The notes under the pieces were generated by a model that ran no database searches, was not told the DNA's origin, and worked only from the letters and a program-made list of their open reading frames with translations. A program made the translations under genes and the position numbers. A stretch of DNA of 45,544 nt from Gammaproteobacteria bacterium (GTDB lineage: Bacteria; Pseudomonadota; Gammaproteobacteria; Eutrophobiales; Eutrophobiaceae): assembly GCA_016193395.1 (NCBI GenBank), contig JACPSH010000038.1, forward strand, positions 1 to 45,544. Direction: 5' to 3'. This document shows, piece by piece, positions 32,614 to 41,476 of the stretch (positions are counted from its first letter, which is position 1; every line of letters starts with the position of its first letter).

Positions 32614-34203
32614 TCAATCTCCTGCGACGGCCTGGGCGGGAACATCGGCAAGCTGGAGAAGCAGGTGCCCGGTCATCTCGGCCGGCCGCGGCAGGTCCAT
32701 GAGGTAGAGCAGGGTCGGCGCGATGTCGCACAGCGCACCGGCGCCGTGCAGCATCTCGGCCGGACGCCCCACATAGATCAGCGGGACCAGGTTGCTGGTG
32801 TGGGCCGTGTGCGGTTGCGCCTTCACTTTCTCGGTAATGAACGACCGCATCTGCTCCGCATTGCCGTGATCAGAGGTGATCAGCATTTCGCCGCCGGCCG
32901 TCAGAACTGCGTCCTTGATGCGGCCGAGACATTTGTCGATGGTCTCCACGGCCTTGACCGCGGCATGGAAATCCCCCGTGTGACCGACCATGTCGGCATT
33001 GGCGAAGTTGCAGACGATCACATCGTACTTGCGGCTGTTAATTGCCTCCACCATCCTGTCGGCGACTTCGGTCGCGGCCATCTCCGGTTTCAGATCGTAG
33101 GTCCGGACGTGCGGCGAGGGCACGAGTATCCGGTCCTCGTTGCGGAATACCTTTTCCTCACCGCCGTTGAAGAAGAACGTCACGTGTGCGTACTTTTCCG
33201 TCTCGGCGATGCGCAACTGGCGCAGTCCATGCCGCGCGACCACCTCGCCGAAACCGTTGATCAGACGTTCAGGCGGGAAAGCCACGGGGAAATCGTATTC
33301 GGCCTTGTACTTCGTCATGCTGATAAAGGCCTGCGTCTTCGCGCAATAGCGACGCTCGAAGCTCGTGAAATCGGGCTTGGTGAAGGCGCGGGCGAGTTGG
33401 CGCGCCCGGTCCGCGCGGTAGTTGGCAAAGACGACGACGTCGCCGTCCTCCACGCGTACTGTCTTGCCGCCGCGGCGGACGATCGCGGTCGGCCGGACGA
33501 ATTCGTCGCTTTCGTTCCTCGCGTAGGCCATGTCAACGGCGATAAAGGCGTCCTCGGACTGGAAATCGGCCCTGCCTTCGCTGATCAGGTCGTAGGCGAG
33601 CTTAGTCCGATCCCAGTGGTTGTTCCGGTCCATGGCGTAGAACCGGCCGACGATGCTGGCGAACCGGCCGTGCCCGATGTCCAGCATCTTGAGTTGCGCC
33701 TCGTGCAGGTACTCGCTCGCGCTTCTCGGCGGTGTATCGCGGCCGTCGAGAAAGGCGTGCAGGTAGATATCCCCGATGCGGCAACGCGCGCCCAGTTCGA
33801 GCAGCGCGAAGACGTGATCCTGGTGGCTATGCACGCCGCCGGGGGAGAGCAGGCCGAGGATGTGGAGCGCCTTTCCGTCTACGGCGGCGGCGTGGAAGTG
33901 TATATTCAGCGCCTCGTTCGCGAAGAACGAGCCGTCTTCGATGGCGCGCGTGATGCGCGTGGAGTCCTGGTTCACAACCCGACCCGACCCGATGTTCATG
34001 TGGCCCACCTCGGAATTGCCCATCTGCCGATCGGGCAGACCGACCTCGACCCCGGAGGCGTTGATCAGCGTGTGCGGGTATTCCTCCCACAGCTGGTCCC
34101 ACACCGGTTTTTTGGCGCTGTGGATGGCGTTATAGACGGTGTTTTCCGAATAGCCCCAGCCATCGAGCACAATGAGGACCATGGGTTTGCGGGGCGGTTT
34201 CAT
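32614..34203 (-). CDS. gpmI: 2,3-bisphosphoglycerate-independent phosphoglycerate mutase
   Basis: Mn2+-dependent glycolytic mutase interconverting 3- and 2-phosphoglycerate. The 529-aa protein begins MKPPRKPMVLIVLDGWGYSE (metal ligand D14). It has the phosphoserine nucleophile in RQMGNSEVGHMNIG (S64), HSHQDHVFAL, FLDGRDTPP and the C-terminal metal site TSDHGNAEQM. It is about 15 residues longer than most, mainly at the C-terminus. ATG 34203 gives the family start. First gene of the minus-strand operon leading to envC. Confidence 0.95.
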   Translation of the reverse strand: MKPPRKPMVLIVLDGWGYSENTVYNAIHSAKKPVWDQLWEEYPHTLINASGVEVGLPDRQMGNSEVGHMNIGSGRVVNQDSTRITRAIEDGSFFANEALNIHFHAAAVDGKALHILGLLSPGGVHSHQDHVFALLELGARCRIGDIYLHAFLDGRDTPPRSASEYLHEAQLKMLDIGHGRFASIVGRFYAMDRNNHWDRTKLAYDLISEGRADFQSEDAFIAVDMAYARNESDEFVRPTAIVRRGGKTVRVEDGDVVVFANYRADRARQLARAFTKPDFTSFERRYCAKTQAFISMTKYKAEYDFPVAFPPERLINGFGEVVARHGLRQLRIAETEKYAHVTFFFNGGEEKVFRNEDRILVPSPHVRTYDLKPEMAATEVADRMVEAINSRKYDVIVCNFANADMVGHTGDFHAAVKAVETIDKCLGRIKDAVLTAGGEMLITSDHGNAEQMRSFITEKVKAQPHTAHTSNLVPLIYVGRPAEMLHGAGALCDIAPTLLYLMDLPRPAEMTGHLLLQLADVPAQAVAGD

Positions 34204-34445
34204 GGTCACGGAACGGGTCGTCCTGGCATTTGCGATGGAACCGGGCGGACGCCGGGCCTGTCGATTGGCGCGCGTTGCCGCAGCGTCCAGGTCCGCTGCT
34301 GCGTGGATTGTGGGCGGGCTGCCGGCATTTTTGCACTGGAAGTTGGGGCAGTCGGACGCGGCGTAGTCTAGCATGAATCCGCGCCCGCACGGAGGCGACG
34401 CGGCGGCGGAGGGCGCATCATGACTGGGCGTTTCAGGCGCTCCAG

Positions 34446-34474
34446 TTTCACGGGCCGTGCATATCACGTATGAT
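34446..34474 (+). promoter_or_regulatory. Candidate promoter for rhodanese-secB-gpsA
   Basis: TTTCAC (34446-34451), 17 bp, TATGAT (34469-34474), in the 320-nt divergent gap between gpmI and the rhodanese gene. The predicted start is about 40 nt upstream of the rhodanese ATG. The remainder of the gap (34204-34445) is ordinary GC-rich sequence; it should hold the gpmI promoter, but I see no clear box there. Confidence 0.5.
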
Positions 34475-34523
34475 TTTTTCGGATTCACACTCGGTGCGAC
34501 GCGGAAGCGATGCAGGACAGATT

Positions 34524-34955
34524 ATGGAGCGGATCCCTGAATTCATCGGAAACCATCTTTTTCTGGTCACGCTGTTCATTGCGATCCTTGCGCTCCTGTT
34601 GTGGAACCTGTTCGGCGCCACGCTCACCGGCGTCGCGCAGCTCGAACCCGCGGAGGCGACCCGCATGATCAACCGCGAGGGCGCCCTCATACTCGATGTC
34701 CGTCCCGCTGCGGAGTTTCAGGAGGGACACGTCCTGAATGCCGTCAACATCCCCGAGGCGGAGCTGTCGTCGCGACAGAAAGAGCTGGAGAAACACAAGG
34801 ACAAGCCGGTCATTGCGTGTTGCGGCAATGGATCCGCATCTACGCGCGCCGTGAGCCAGCTCAAGGCGGGAGGATTCGAGAAACCCTATTGCCTGAGGGG
34901 CGGACTGACGGCGTGGCGGAGCGCCGGTCTGCCTGTGACGCGCGGGCAGGCCTGA
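34524..34955 (+). CDS. Membrane-anchored rhodanese-like protein
   Basis: 143-aa protein with an N-terminal membrane anchor (about 9-30, HLFLVTLFIAILALLLWNLF) and a single rhodanese domain (about 45-138). The domain has LILDVRPAAEFQEGHVLNAV and the active-site loop ACCGNGSASTRA, where a cysteine opens the loop. It is probably a sulfurtransferase or persulfide carrier; substrate unknown. The ATG at 34524 follows AGGA with suitable spacing. Relatives are found between gpmI and grxC-secB; here a grxC gene is absent and secB follows after 26 nt. Confidence 0.88.
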   Translation: MERIPEFIGNHLFLVTLFIAILALLLWNLFGATLTGVAQLEPAEATRMINREGALILDVRPAAEFQEGHVLNAVNIPEAELSSRQKELEKHKDKPVIACCGNGSASTRAVSQLKAGGFEKPYCLRGGLTAWRSAGLPVTRGQA

Positions 34956-34981
34956 ATTCGGACCACGGGAGCGGAACAGAC

Positions 34982-35482
34982 ATGGCGGAATCCATTCCAG
35001 ACGGCGCAGGCGGCGCACCGGAGCAGGCCACGCAGGGCCAGTTCGGAATTCAGAAGATCTACGTCAAGGATCTCTCGTTCGAAACGCCGAATTCGCCGGA
35101 TACCTTCCAGAAGGAATGGAATCCGTCGGTGAACATGGACGTGGCGAACACCGCCAGGCCCCTTAGCGACAAGCTGTTTGAAGTGGTTTTGTCGGTGACG
35201 GTGACCGTCCGATTCGCAGAGACGACCGTCTACCTGACCGAGGTCCAGCAAGCCGGGATCTTCCACATTGAAGGGTTCCCCAAAGCCGCCGTGAACCGCA
35301 TTCTCGCGACCCTCTGTCCGAACATCCTCTTCCCATTTGCCCGCGAGGTCGTGGCGGATCTCGCGATGCGCGGCGGGTTCCCGCAACTGCTGCTCGCGCC
35401 GATGAATTTCGACGCGCTCTACGCGCAGCACCTGCGCGAGGAAGCGGCCAGGGCGCCAGCCGACGCGGCACTCAAGCACTGA
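34982..35482 (+). CDS. secB: Protein-export chaperone SecB
   Basis: Cytoplasmic tetrameric chaperone that holds precursors unfolded and delivers them to SecA. The 166-aa protein has the family sequence FGIQKIYVKDLSFETPNSPD (about 21-40), EVVLSVTVTVRF (about 67-78), the conserved QAGIFHIEGF, and CPNILFPFAREVVADLAMRG followed by GGFPQLLLAPMNFDALY. Its TGA is 3 nt before a MITE-like element that separates it from gpsA. Confidence 0.95.
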   Translation: MAESIPDGAGGAPEQATQGQFGIQKIYVKDLSFETPNSPDTFQKEWNPSVNMDVANTARPLSDKLFEVVLSVTVTVRFAETTVYLTEVQQAGIFHIEGFPKAAVNRILATLCPNILFPFAREVVADLAMRGGFPQLLLAPMNFDALYAQHLREEAARAPADAALKH

Positions 35483-35485
35483 GCC

Positions 35486-35566
35486 AGGGGTCAGGTCTTG
35501 CATTCACGCATCGGTCGAATCGCCGGTCACGGGCTGAGTGATGCATGAATGCAAGACCTGACCCCT
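35486..35566. mobile_element. MITE-like element with 21-bp perfect inverted repeats
   Basis: AGGGGTCAGGTCTTGCATTC... (35486-35506) is perfectly inverted at 35546-35566. Pairing continues through GCATC/GATGC after one mismatch, giving arms of 27 bp. The interior is 27 nt. I recall GGGGTCAGGTCTTGCATTC-type arms as dispersed elements in many proteobacterial genomes. The right arm contains the gpsA start codon and its first codons. No target duplication is visible. Confidence 0.82.
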
Positions 35567-36555
35567 TGCTGATCCTCGGCGCCGGGTCCTGGGGAACGGC
35601 GCTGGCGCTGGTCCTGGCCCGCAAGGGCGTGGTGACTCGATTGTGGGATTGTGATCGCGCCCACGTCCACCGGCTCGCCGCCGAACGGTGCAATCAGCGT
35701 TACCTGCCAGGCATTCCTTTGCCAGGAGAGATCGTCCCGGTGCCCGACCTCGGCTCGGCGCTTGCGGACGTGCGCGACATCGTGGTGGCGATTCCCTGCG
35801 AGGGTCTTCGCTGCTCGATGCAGCAACTCGGACTGCTGCGCCGGGGCAACATGCGCATGTGCATCGCGTCCAAGGGGCTGGAACCGGGCACGCTCGCGCT
35901 CAACCACGAAGTGATCGCGGACTGCCTGGGCCCGGTGCCGGTGGCGGTTCTCTCCGGACCGTCATTCGCCGCCGAGGTCGCGGCCGGCCAGCCCACCGCC
36001 GTTACCCTGGCGTCCGCATCCGCGGAGATCGTTGAAGTGTTCGCCGGGTATTTCCACGACAACCTGTTCCGCATCTACACGTCCAGCGACATCATCGGTG
36101 TGCAGGTTGGCGGCGCGGTCAAGAACGTGATTGCGATCGCGGCCGGGATCGCCGATGGCCTGGGTTTCGGTGCCAATACCCGCGCGGCGCTCATTACGCG
36201 CGGCCTGGCCGAGATCACCCGTCTCGGGCTCGCCGTGGGCGGCAGGCGCGAGACCTTCACCGGTCTGGCCGGGCTGGGCGATCTGGTGCTCACGTGCACG
36301 GACGACCAGTCGCGCAATCGCCGACTGGGCCTGGCCCTGGCACGCGGCCGCACCCTGGAAGAAACACAGGCCGCGATCGGCCAGGTCATCGAGGGCGTTC
36401 GCACGGCCCAGGCCGTGCGCCTGCTGGCCGGACGTCATGGGATCGAAATGCCGATCACCGAGCAGGTCGTCAACGTCATCGAGGGAACAGCGACGCCCGC
36501 GGCGGCCGTGAAGGCCCTGCTGGCGCGCGAACCCAGATCGGAGTTGGGCGCATAA
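35545..36555 (+). CDS. gpsA: Glycerol-3-phosphate dehydrogenase [NAD(P)+]
   Basis: Makes sn-glycerol 3-phosphate for phospholipid synthesis. The 336-aa protein has the nucleotide-binding motif LILGAGSWGTALA (about 9-21), SGPSFAAEVAAGQPTAVTLA (about 132-151), the catalytic lysine in GGAVKNVIAIAAG (about 190), and GLAGLGDLVLTCTDDQSRNR (about 240-259). The first eight residues (MNARPDPL) are encoded by the right arm of the MITE-like element, including the start codon. Family members normally start only a few residues before the GAGSWG loop, so the core is intact. No Shine-Dalgarno is evident. Confidence 0.94.
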   Translation: MNARPDPLLILGAGSWGTALALVLARKGVVTRLWDCDRAHVHRLAAERCNQRYLPGIPLPGEIVPVPDLGSALADVRDIVVAIPCEGLRCSMQQLGLLRRGNMRMCIASKGLEPGTLALNHEVIADCLGPVPVAVLSGPSFAAEVAAGQPTAVTLASASAEIVEVFAGYFHDNLFRIYTSSDIIGVQVGGAVKNVIAIAAGIADGLGFGANTRAALITRGLAEITRLGLAVGGRRETFTGLAGLGDLVLTCTDDQSRNRRLGLALARGRTLEETQAAIGQVIEGVRTAQAVRLLAGRHGIEMPITEQVVNVIEGTATPAAAVKALLAREPRSELGA

Positions 36556-36567
36556 CGCCGGGATCCC

Positions 36568-37098
36568 ATGGCGGATGCTCGCGAACTCCTGCGCCGCTAC
36601 TGCCAGGACAGCGATCAGTCCGGCTTCAGCGAATTTTACGGCCAGGAGTCGGGGCGCCTGTGGCGATATCTGCGCGCACGCGGTTGCAGCCGGGACGGCG
36701 CTTACGATCTGCTTGCCGAGTCGTTCCTGCGTTTCATCCAGGTGGTCTGCCGGGATCTGCGCGCGCCGGTCGCGCTGCTGTACCGGATCGCAATCAATCT
36801 GCACATTGACGGGCACCGGCGCGCCGCGGCCTCGCCCGTCGTCTCCATGGATGCGGACGCCGATGAGCGGCCGGATGAGTCGGCGCAGATCAGCGACGAG
36901 CAGGATTACGTGCGCGCCTTGCTAGAAACCCTCTCCGAAGATGAACAAAACATGCTTCTCCTTCGTTACTGGATCGGGCTGAACCACCGGGAAGTCGCCG
37001 AAACCATGAATCTACCCGAAGGCACCGTGCGCAGGCGCTGCGCGGCGGCGATCCAGCAACTGCGCGTGCGTTGGCAGGAGGACAGCCGTGGCGGTTAG
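36568..37098 (+). CDS. ECF-type RNA polymerase sigma factor
   Basis: 176-aa sigma-70 family protein with only regions 2 and 4. Region 2 is FSEFYGQESGRLWRYLRARG then DLLAESFLRFIQV (about 20-58). Region 4 is LETLSEDEQNMLLLRYWIGL then NHREVAETMNLPEGTVRRRC (about 118-158), a helix-turn-helix. It starts 12 nt after gpsA and overlaps the following membrane protein gene by 11 nt, the usual sigma/anti-sigma arrangement. Its target genes are unknown; the adjacent MshQ-like gene is a candidate. I found no convincing ECF promoter motif. Confidence 0.88.
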   Translation: MADARELLRRYCQDSDQSGFSEFYGQESGRLWRYLRARGCSRDGAYDLLAESFLRFIQVVCRDLRAPVALLYRIAINLHIDGHRRAAASPVVSMDADADERPDESAQISDEQDYVRALLETLSEDEQNMLLLRYWIGLNHREVAETMNLPEGTVRRRCAAAIQQLRVRWQEDSRGG

Positions 37099-37501
37099 AT
37101 TCCCATTGCCGGAGGAGGGCCGCATCGGAACGCTGATCGCGCAGGCGTATGACCGCATGCCGGGACCGGAACCAGGACGGATTGCACAGATAGCGGAGCG
37201 CCTTGCTGGCCGGCAGCCCGTCGTGCGTGTTCGCTCCGGCCTGAACAGATTGCCCTGGTGGATCGTTTTACTGGCGGTGGGCGGTGCAGCCGCGGCTGCC
37301 TGGTACGCCGGAGAAGTATGGCGTCATGGACAGATCCCCGTCGCGGAGTCGCCTGAACGGGATGGGCAGGTGCGGCAGCAGGATATTCGACCGCCCGCGG
37401 GTACGCCGCGGGACCCGGCCAAGGCACAGGTCCCGCCGCCGGAAACGGCGCCGATCCAGGAGGCCCGCCCGGAAATCATTTACCGTCGTGAGCGCGAGTA
37501 A
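37088..37501 (+). CDS. One-pass membrane protein, putative anti-sigma partner
   Basis: 137 aa, GTG start at 37088 inside the sigma-factor gene. It has a cytoplasmic N-terminus (about 1-55), one membrane helix (about 57-76, WWIVLLAVGGAAAAAWYAGE) and a periplasmic Pro/Gln-rich tail. Topology and the overlap with an ECF sigma gene suggest an anti-sigma factor, but no known anti-sigma motif (such as a zinc-binding HxxxCxxC) is present. It could also be a structural partner. The 66-nt gap to the next gene shows no clear promoter. Confidence 0.6.
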   Translation: MAVRFPLPEEGRIGTLIAQAYDRMPGPEPGRIAQIAERLAGRQPVVRVRSGLNRLPWWIVLLAVGGAAAAAWYAGEVWRHGQIPVAESPERDGQVRQQDIRPPAGTPRDPAKAQVPPPETAPIQEARPEIIYRRERE

Positions 37502-37567
37502 GATGCATGGGAATGGCATGGAAACCGGTGCAGGGTCTGCGAGGACGCCACCTTTGCGAGTTGTTGA

Positions 37568-40500
37568 ATGATTAAGGACTTCGAACCATCCGGTAGTCGC
37601 CGCGGATCCAGGCCGTCCCCGGTCCTGTTCGCGCTGCCGGTTCTCGCCTGCCTGCTGGCCGGGCCGAATGCCGCGCTGGCCGCGAACAAGACCTTTACCG
37701 GTCCCGGGAATTTCAGCACGAACACGCTCTGGAATGGCAACCAGTTGCCGGCGGCAGGCGATAACCTGACCATCCGGGGCAATTGCACCTTCGACAATGC
37801 CGCAAGCAACCTCGCCTATGGAACGCTGACGCTGGGGACAGGGGGTGGGGGTGGCGTTACCGGTAATCTGAGTTGGCCCGCGGGAGGCACCAATACGCTG
37901 AATGTCACGGCGGTGAGCTCCAACAGGGCGGGAAGCTCCATCGACATGACCAACGGCGGGACGCTCCAGATCCGCACATCCTGGAACCTCACCAACTTGA
38001 CCTTCACCCCGGGTGCCGGGACCCTCCACTGGAACGTCACCAGCGGCAATTCCACCCTGCCCGCGGCGGTCGCTACCTACAACCACCTGACCATCACCGC
38101 CGGCACGCGCATTGTCAGCCTTGGCGCGGCGACGACGCTGAACGGCAACCTGCTGATCTCCACCGGCACGCTGGACGTCACCGCCAGCAATTTCGCGCTG
38201 AACGTCGCGGGCAACTTTACGGACAACGCGAGCTTCACGCCGCGCAACGGGACGGTCACGTTGAACGGCGCCGGTGCCCAGACCTTGGGGGGGACCGCCT
38301 CCACGACCTTCAACCATCTCACCCTGAGCGGCGGCGGCATCAAGACCCTCGGGGCGGGAACGAAGACGATCGCCGGGAATTTCACGCTCAATACCGGCGT
38401 GACCTACAACGGCACCACCAACAATCCGACCGTGAACCTCGCGGGGAACTTCAGTAACAGCGGCACCTTCAATTCCGGCTCGGGGACCTTCACTTTCAAC
38501 GGCGGCAGCGCGCAGAGCCTGACGGGGACAACCACCTTCACCAACCTGGCGCTCGACAACACCTCCACCGGCCTCACCCTGAACGATGACCTCACCGTGA
38601 CCGGCACCCTGACCTTCATCAAGGCCAAGATCACGACCGGCGCAAACAAGGTCATTATCGGTTCGGCGGGGAGCATTGCCGGCGCCAGCGGCTCCAGTTA
38701 CATCGTGGGCACCCTGCAAAAGGCCTTTACCGCGGCCAGTTCCTTCACCTTCGCCATCGGCGATTCCACCAACTATACGCAGGTCGAACTCACCATTACC
38801 GCGCTGTCTTCAGCCGGGAGCCTGGAAGTATTCCAGACGCCGAGCGAGCATCCCAATATCGCCACCTCGACGCTGGACCCCGCTTTGAGCGTCAACCGCT
38901 ACTGGACCTTTGCCGATTCCGGAGGTCTTGCCGGGACTTACGACGCCACCTTCAATTACGTCACCGGCGACAAGGATTCGGGTTCGAACCCGCCGGATTT
39001 CGAAATTGAGCGATATTCCGGCGGAACCTGGTACACGACCACCGAAGGAACGAAGTCCGGGAACAGCACGCAGGCGACGGGCCTCACCTCGTTCAGCTCA
39101 TTCGCCATCGCCGAGCCCGCGACCACGGCGAATCATTTCGTCATCACTCACGACGGGACCGGGGTCAACTGCGAGCCCGAGGTCGTGACCATCACGGGCC
39201 ACAAGTCGAATCACAACGTCCTGACCACGTTGACCAGCACGATCACGCTGGAAGCCTTCAAGGACGGCACCGGAACCCTGCACGGGGACTGGACGTTGAA
39301 TACCGGGCTCGGCACGTTTACGCCCGGCGCAGCCGACAGCGGCACGGCGACCTACATATTTGTCGCCGGCGACAACGGCGTGGCGTCCTTCAATCTCCGC
39401 TACACCTATCCCGAAACCGTGAATATCAATGTAACCTCGGGAGCACGGACGGAGAATTCCGGCACGGCGAACAACGGTTCGGAGCCCACGCCCACCGATC
39501 CGACACTGACTTTCTACGATTCGGGCTTCCGCATCACCGACGGCAGCAACGGCGTGGTCACCATTGGCCAGCAGATCTCCGGCAAGGAGTCCGACCTCAA
39601 TCCCGGGGCTCAGACCCTCGCCCTCCAGGCCATACGCACCGATACCAGCACCTTTGCGTGCGTCGCGGTCTTCGCCAATAACGCGGAGGTCGATATTGAC
39701 CTTGCTTCCGAATGTGCCGATCCCTCTGCTTGCGCGGGCAAGGAGGTGCACATAACAACGCAGGCAACGAGCAACAACAGCGTGGATATCGCCAATTACG
39801 ACTCCGGGACGGTGCCGGCCCTGCCAAGCGCCCTCACGACCGTGACATTCAAGTTCGTCGGCGCCAATTCAGAAGCGCCTTTCACGCTGAATTACCCGGA
39901 CGCCGGGACCATCACCCTGCACGCGCGGCGCAATATCCCGCTGGAGAGCGGCGCCGGCTCCGGCAATTTCATGGTCGGCAGCGAAGGTCCGTTCCTCGTC
40001 CGTCCGTTCGCGTTCCGTCTTGAGATTCCCGGCAACCTGGCGACGGCGGGCGACGAAACCGACCCCCTGTTCGCGAAGGCAGGCAACGATTTCACAGTGA
40101 ATGTCAGTTCCCTGAACTGGCAGGCCGCGGACGATGACGGAGGCGGAGGCGGCGCCGCCAATGACGCCATCGCCGATCCCGATGCCGACCTGTCCGACAA
40201 CACCGTCACGCCGAATTTCGGCAATGAATCGACCTCGGAGACCGTGACGATTACCCGCACCTTCCTGGAGCCGGCCGGCGGGTCCTCCGGGACCCTGACG
40301 GGCGGCGGCCCGATCAGCCTGACCAGCGGCGGGCCGACCGCGGCGAGCCTCTCGTTCAGCGAAGTGGGGATCATCCGGCTGGACGCGGCGCTCTCCAGCA
40401 GCCCCTATCTCTCGAGCAGCGACAATGTCACCGGATCGAGCCGCGGACCCGGCAATACAAACGGCTATGTCGGCCGCTTTGTGCCGGATCGGTTTGCGGT

Positions 40501-41476
40501 CTCCCCGAATTCACCCGCGTTCGCCCACTCCTGCGATTCAGACACGGACGATTTCACATACATGGACCAGCCGTTCTATTACGACACAGCGCCGGTGCTG
40601 GCGGTGACAGCCCTGAATGAAGCGGGCGCCACTACGCTCAACTACGGGGGGGCATACTGGATGCTGACTGCCTTGCTGGAGGGGCGTACCTATACGGACC
40701 AGAGCGGACACGGCCCGCAGTTCAGTACCTTGCCGGGCGACGATGCGACACTTACGGATACCGGTGATCTGGATGGCGACGGCACGCTGACGCTGGAAGC
40801 CGGTTCGACCGACGGGGACACATTCATGTACGAGCGCGCGGATACGCCAGAGGCCGCGTTCAACGCGGATGTCGATTTCACGACGTCGATTGCGGACCTC
40901 ACGGATACGGACACTATCTGTTACGACTCCGACAACGACGGCACCTGTGAAGCTTTCACCATCGCCGGTATCACCGGCACCGGCGCCGGTACCGAGCAGC
41001 AGCGCTGGGGCCGGCTGGTCATCGGCACGGCGGCAGGCTCCGAGCTGCTCGCGCTCCCCGTGCCCATGCAGGCCGAGTACTTCGACGGCACCGCCTTCAT
41101 CGTGAACGGTGACGACGACTGCAGCGCGATTGCCGCGACCGATCTGGTCCTCGACAGCAGCGTCGAAGCCACCCAGACAGACGGCACTATTGATGTCTCG
41201 AACAACGCCGGCTGTGCCGACGGCACCTCCACCGCGACGATTGCCAACACCCCGGAGATCGAGGATGGCCTGGCCGGCCTGTCCCTGAGCGCGCCGGGGG
41301 CGTCCTGCACCGGCAAGGTCGAGATCTCCATTGACTTGAACGCCATCGGCCTCGACTGGCTGCGCTTCAACTGGGTAGGGGGCGGCGCGCCCGACGAGGA
41401 TCCGTCCGGGGAGGCCGCCTTTGGTATCTATAAGGGCGAGGACGAATTCATCTATCGGAGGGAGCCTTGGAACTGA
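37568..41476 (+). CDS. Large MshQ-like surface protein (DUF6701)
   Basis: 1302-aa exported protein. It has a signal peptide (about 1-38, ending AALA-ANKTF) and a Ser/Thr/Asn-rich N-terminal half (about 40-390) beginning WNGNQLPAAGDNLTIRG. Recurring blocks such as GAQTLGGTASTTFNHLTLSG and SAQSLTGTTTFTNLALDN look like beta-solenoid repeats. Linker beta-domains follow. The C-terminal half is of the DUF6701/MshQ type, ending FNWVGGGAPDEDPSGEAAFG then YRREPWN. Two DxDxDG motifs (1067-1072, 1120-1125) could bind calcium. It probably is a pilus-associated adhesin or surface component. The gene precedes the msh cluster and follows the sigma pair. Confidence 0.82.
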   Translation: MIKDFEPSGSRRGSRPSPVLFALPVLACLLAGPNAALAANKTFTGPGNFSTNTLWNGNQLPAAGDNLTIRGNCTFDNAASNLAYGTLTLGTGGGGGVTGNLSWPAGGTNTLNVTAVSSNRAGSSIDMTNGGTLQIRTSWNLTNLTFTPGAGTLHWNVTSGNSTLPAAVATYNHLTITAGTRIVSLGAATTLNGNLLISTGTLDVTASNFALNVAGNFTDNASFTPRNGTVTLNGAGAQTLGGTASTTFNHLTLSGGGIKTLGAGTKTIAGNFTLNTGVTYNGTTNNPTVNLAGNFSNSGTFNSGSGTFTFNGGSAQSLTGTTTFTNLALDNTSTGLTLNDDLTVTGTLTFIKAKITTGANKVIIGSAGSIAGASGSSYIVGTLQKAFTAASSFTFAIGDSTNYTQVELTITALSSAGSLEVFQTPSEHPNIATSTLDPALSVNRYWTFADSGGLAGTYDATFNYVTGDKDSGSNPPDFEIERYSGGTWYTTTEGTKSGNSTQATGLTSFSSFAIAEPATTANHFVITHDGTGVNCEPEVVTITGHKSNHNVLTTLTSTITLEAFKDGTGTLHGDWTLNTGLGTFTPGAADSGTATYIFVAGDNGVASFNLRYTYPETVNINVTSGARTENSGTANNGSEPTPTDPTLTFYDSGFRITDGSNGVVTIGQQISGKESDLNPGAQTLALQAIRTDTSTFACVAVFANNAEVDIDLASECADPSACAGKEVHITTQATSNNSVDIANYDSGTVPALPSALTTVTFKFVGANSEAPFTLNYPDAGTITLHARRNIPLESGAGSGNFMVGSEGPFLVRPFAFRLEIPGNLATAGDETDPLFAKAGNDFTVNVSSLNWQAADDDGGGGGAANDAIADPDADLSDNTVTPNFGNESTSETVTITRTFLEPAGGSSGTLTGGGPISLTSGGPTAASLSFSEVGIIRLDAALSSSPYLSSSDNVTGSSRGPGNTNGYVGRFVPDRFAVSPNSPAFAHSCDSDTDDFTYMDQPFYYDTAPVLAVTALNEAGATTLNYGGAYWMLTALLEGRTYTDQSGHGPQFSTLPGDDATLTDTGDLDGDGTLTLEAGSTDGDTFMYERADTPEAAFNADVDFTTSIADLTDTDTICYDSDNDGTCEAFTIAGITGTGAGTEQQRWGRLVIGTAAGSELLALPVPMQAEYFDGTAFIVNGDDDCSAIAATDLVLDSSVEATQTDGTIDVSNNAGCADGTSTATIANTPEIEDGLAGLSLSAPGASCTGKVEISIDLNAIGLDWLRFNWVGGGAPDEDPSGEAAFGIYKGEDEFIYRREPWN

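Noticed and set aside
34204-34445. Possible small gene in the gpmI-rhodanese divergent gap
   Set aside because: Frames there lack a ribosome binding site and continue from shadows of gpmI; the region looks like an ordinary divergent leader.
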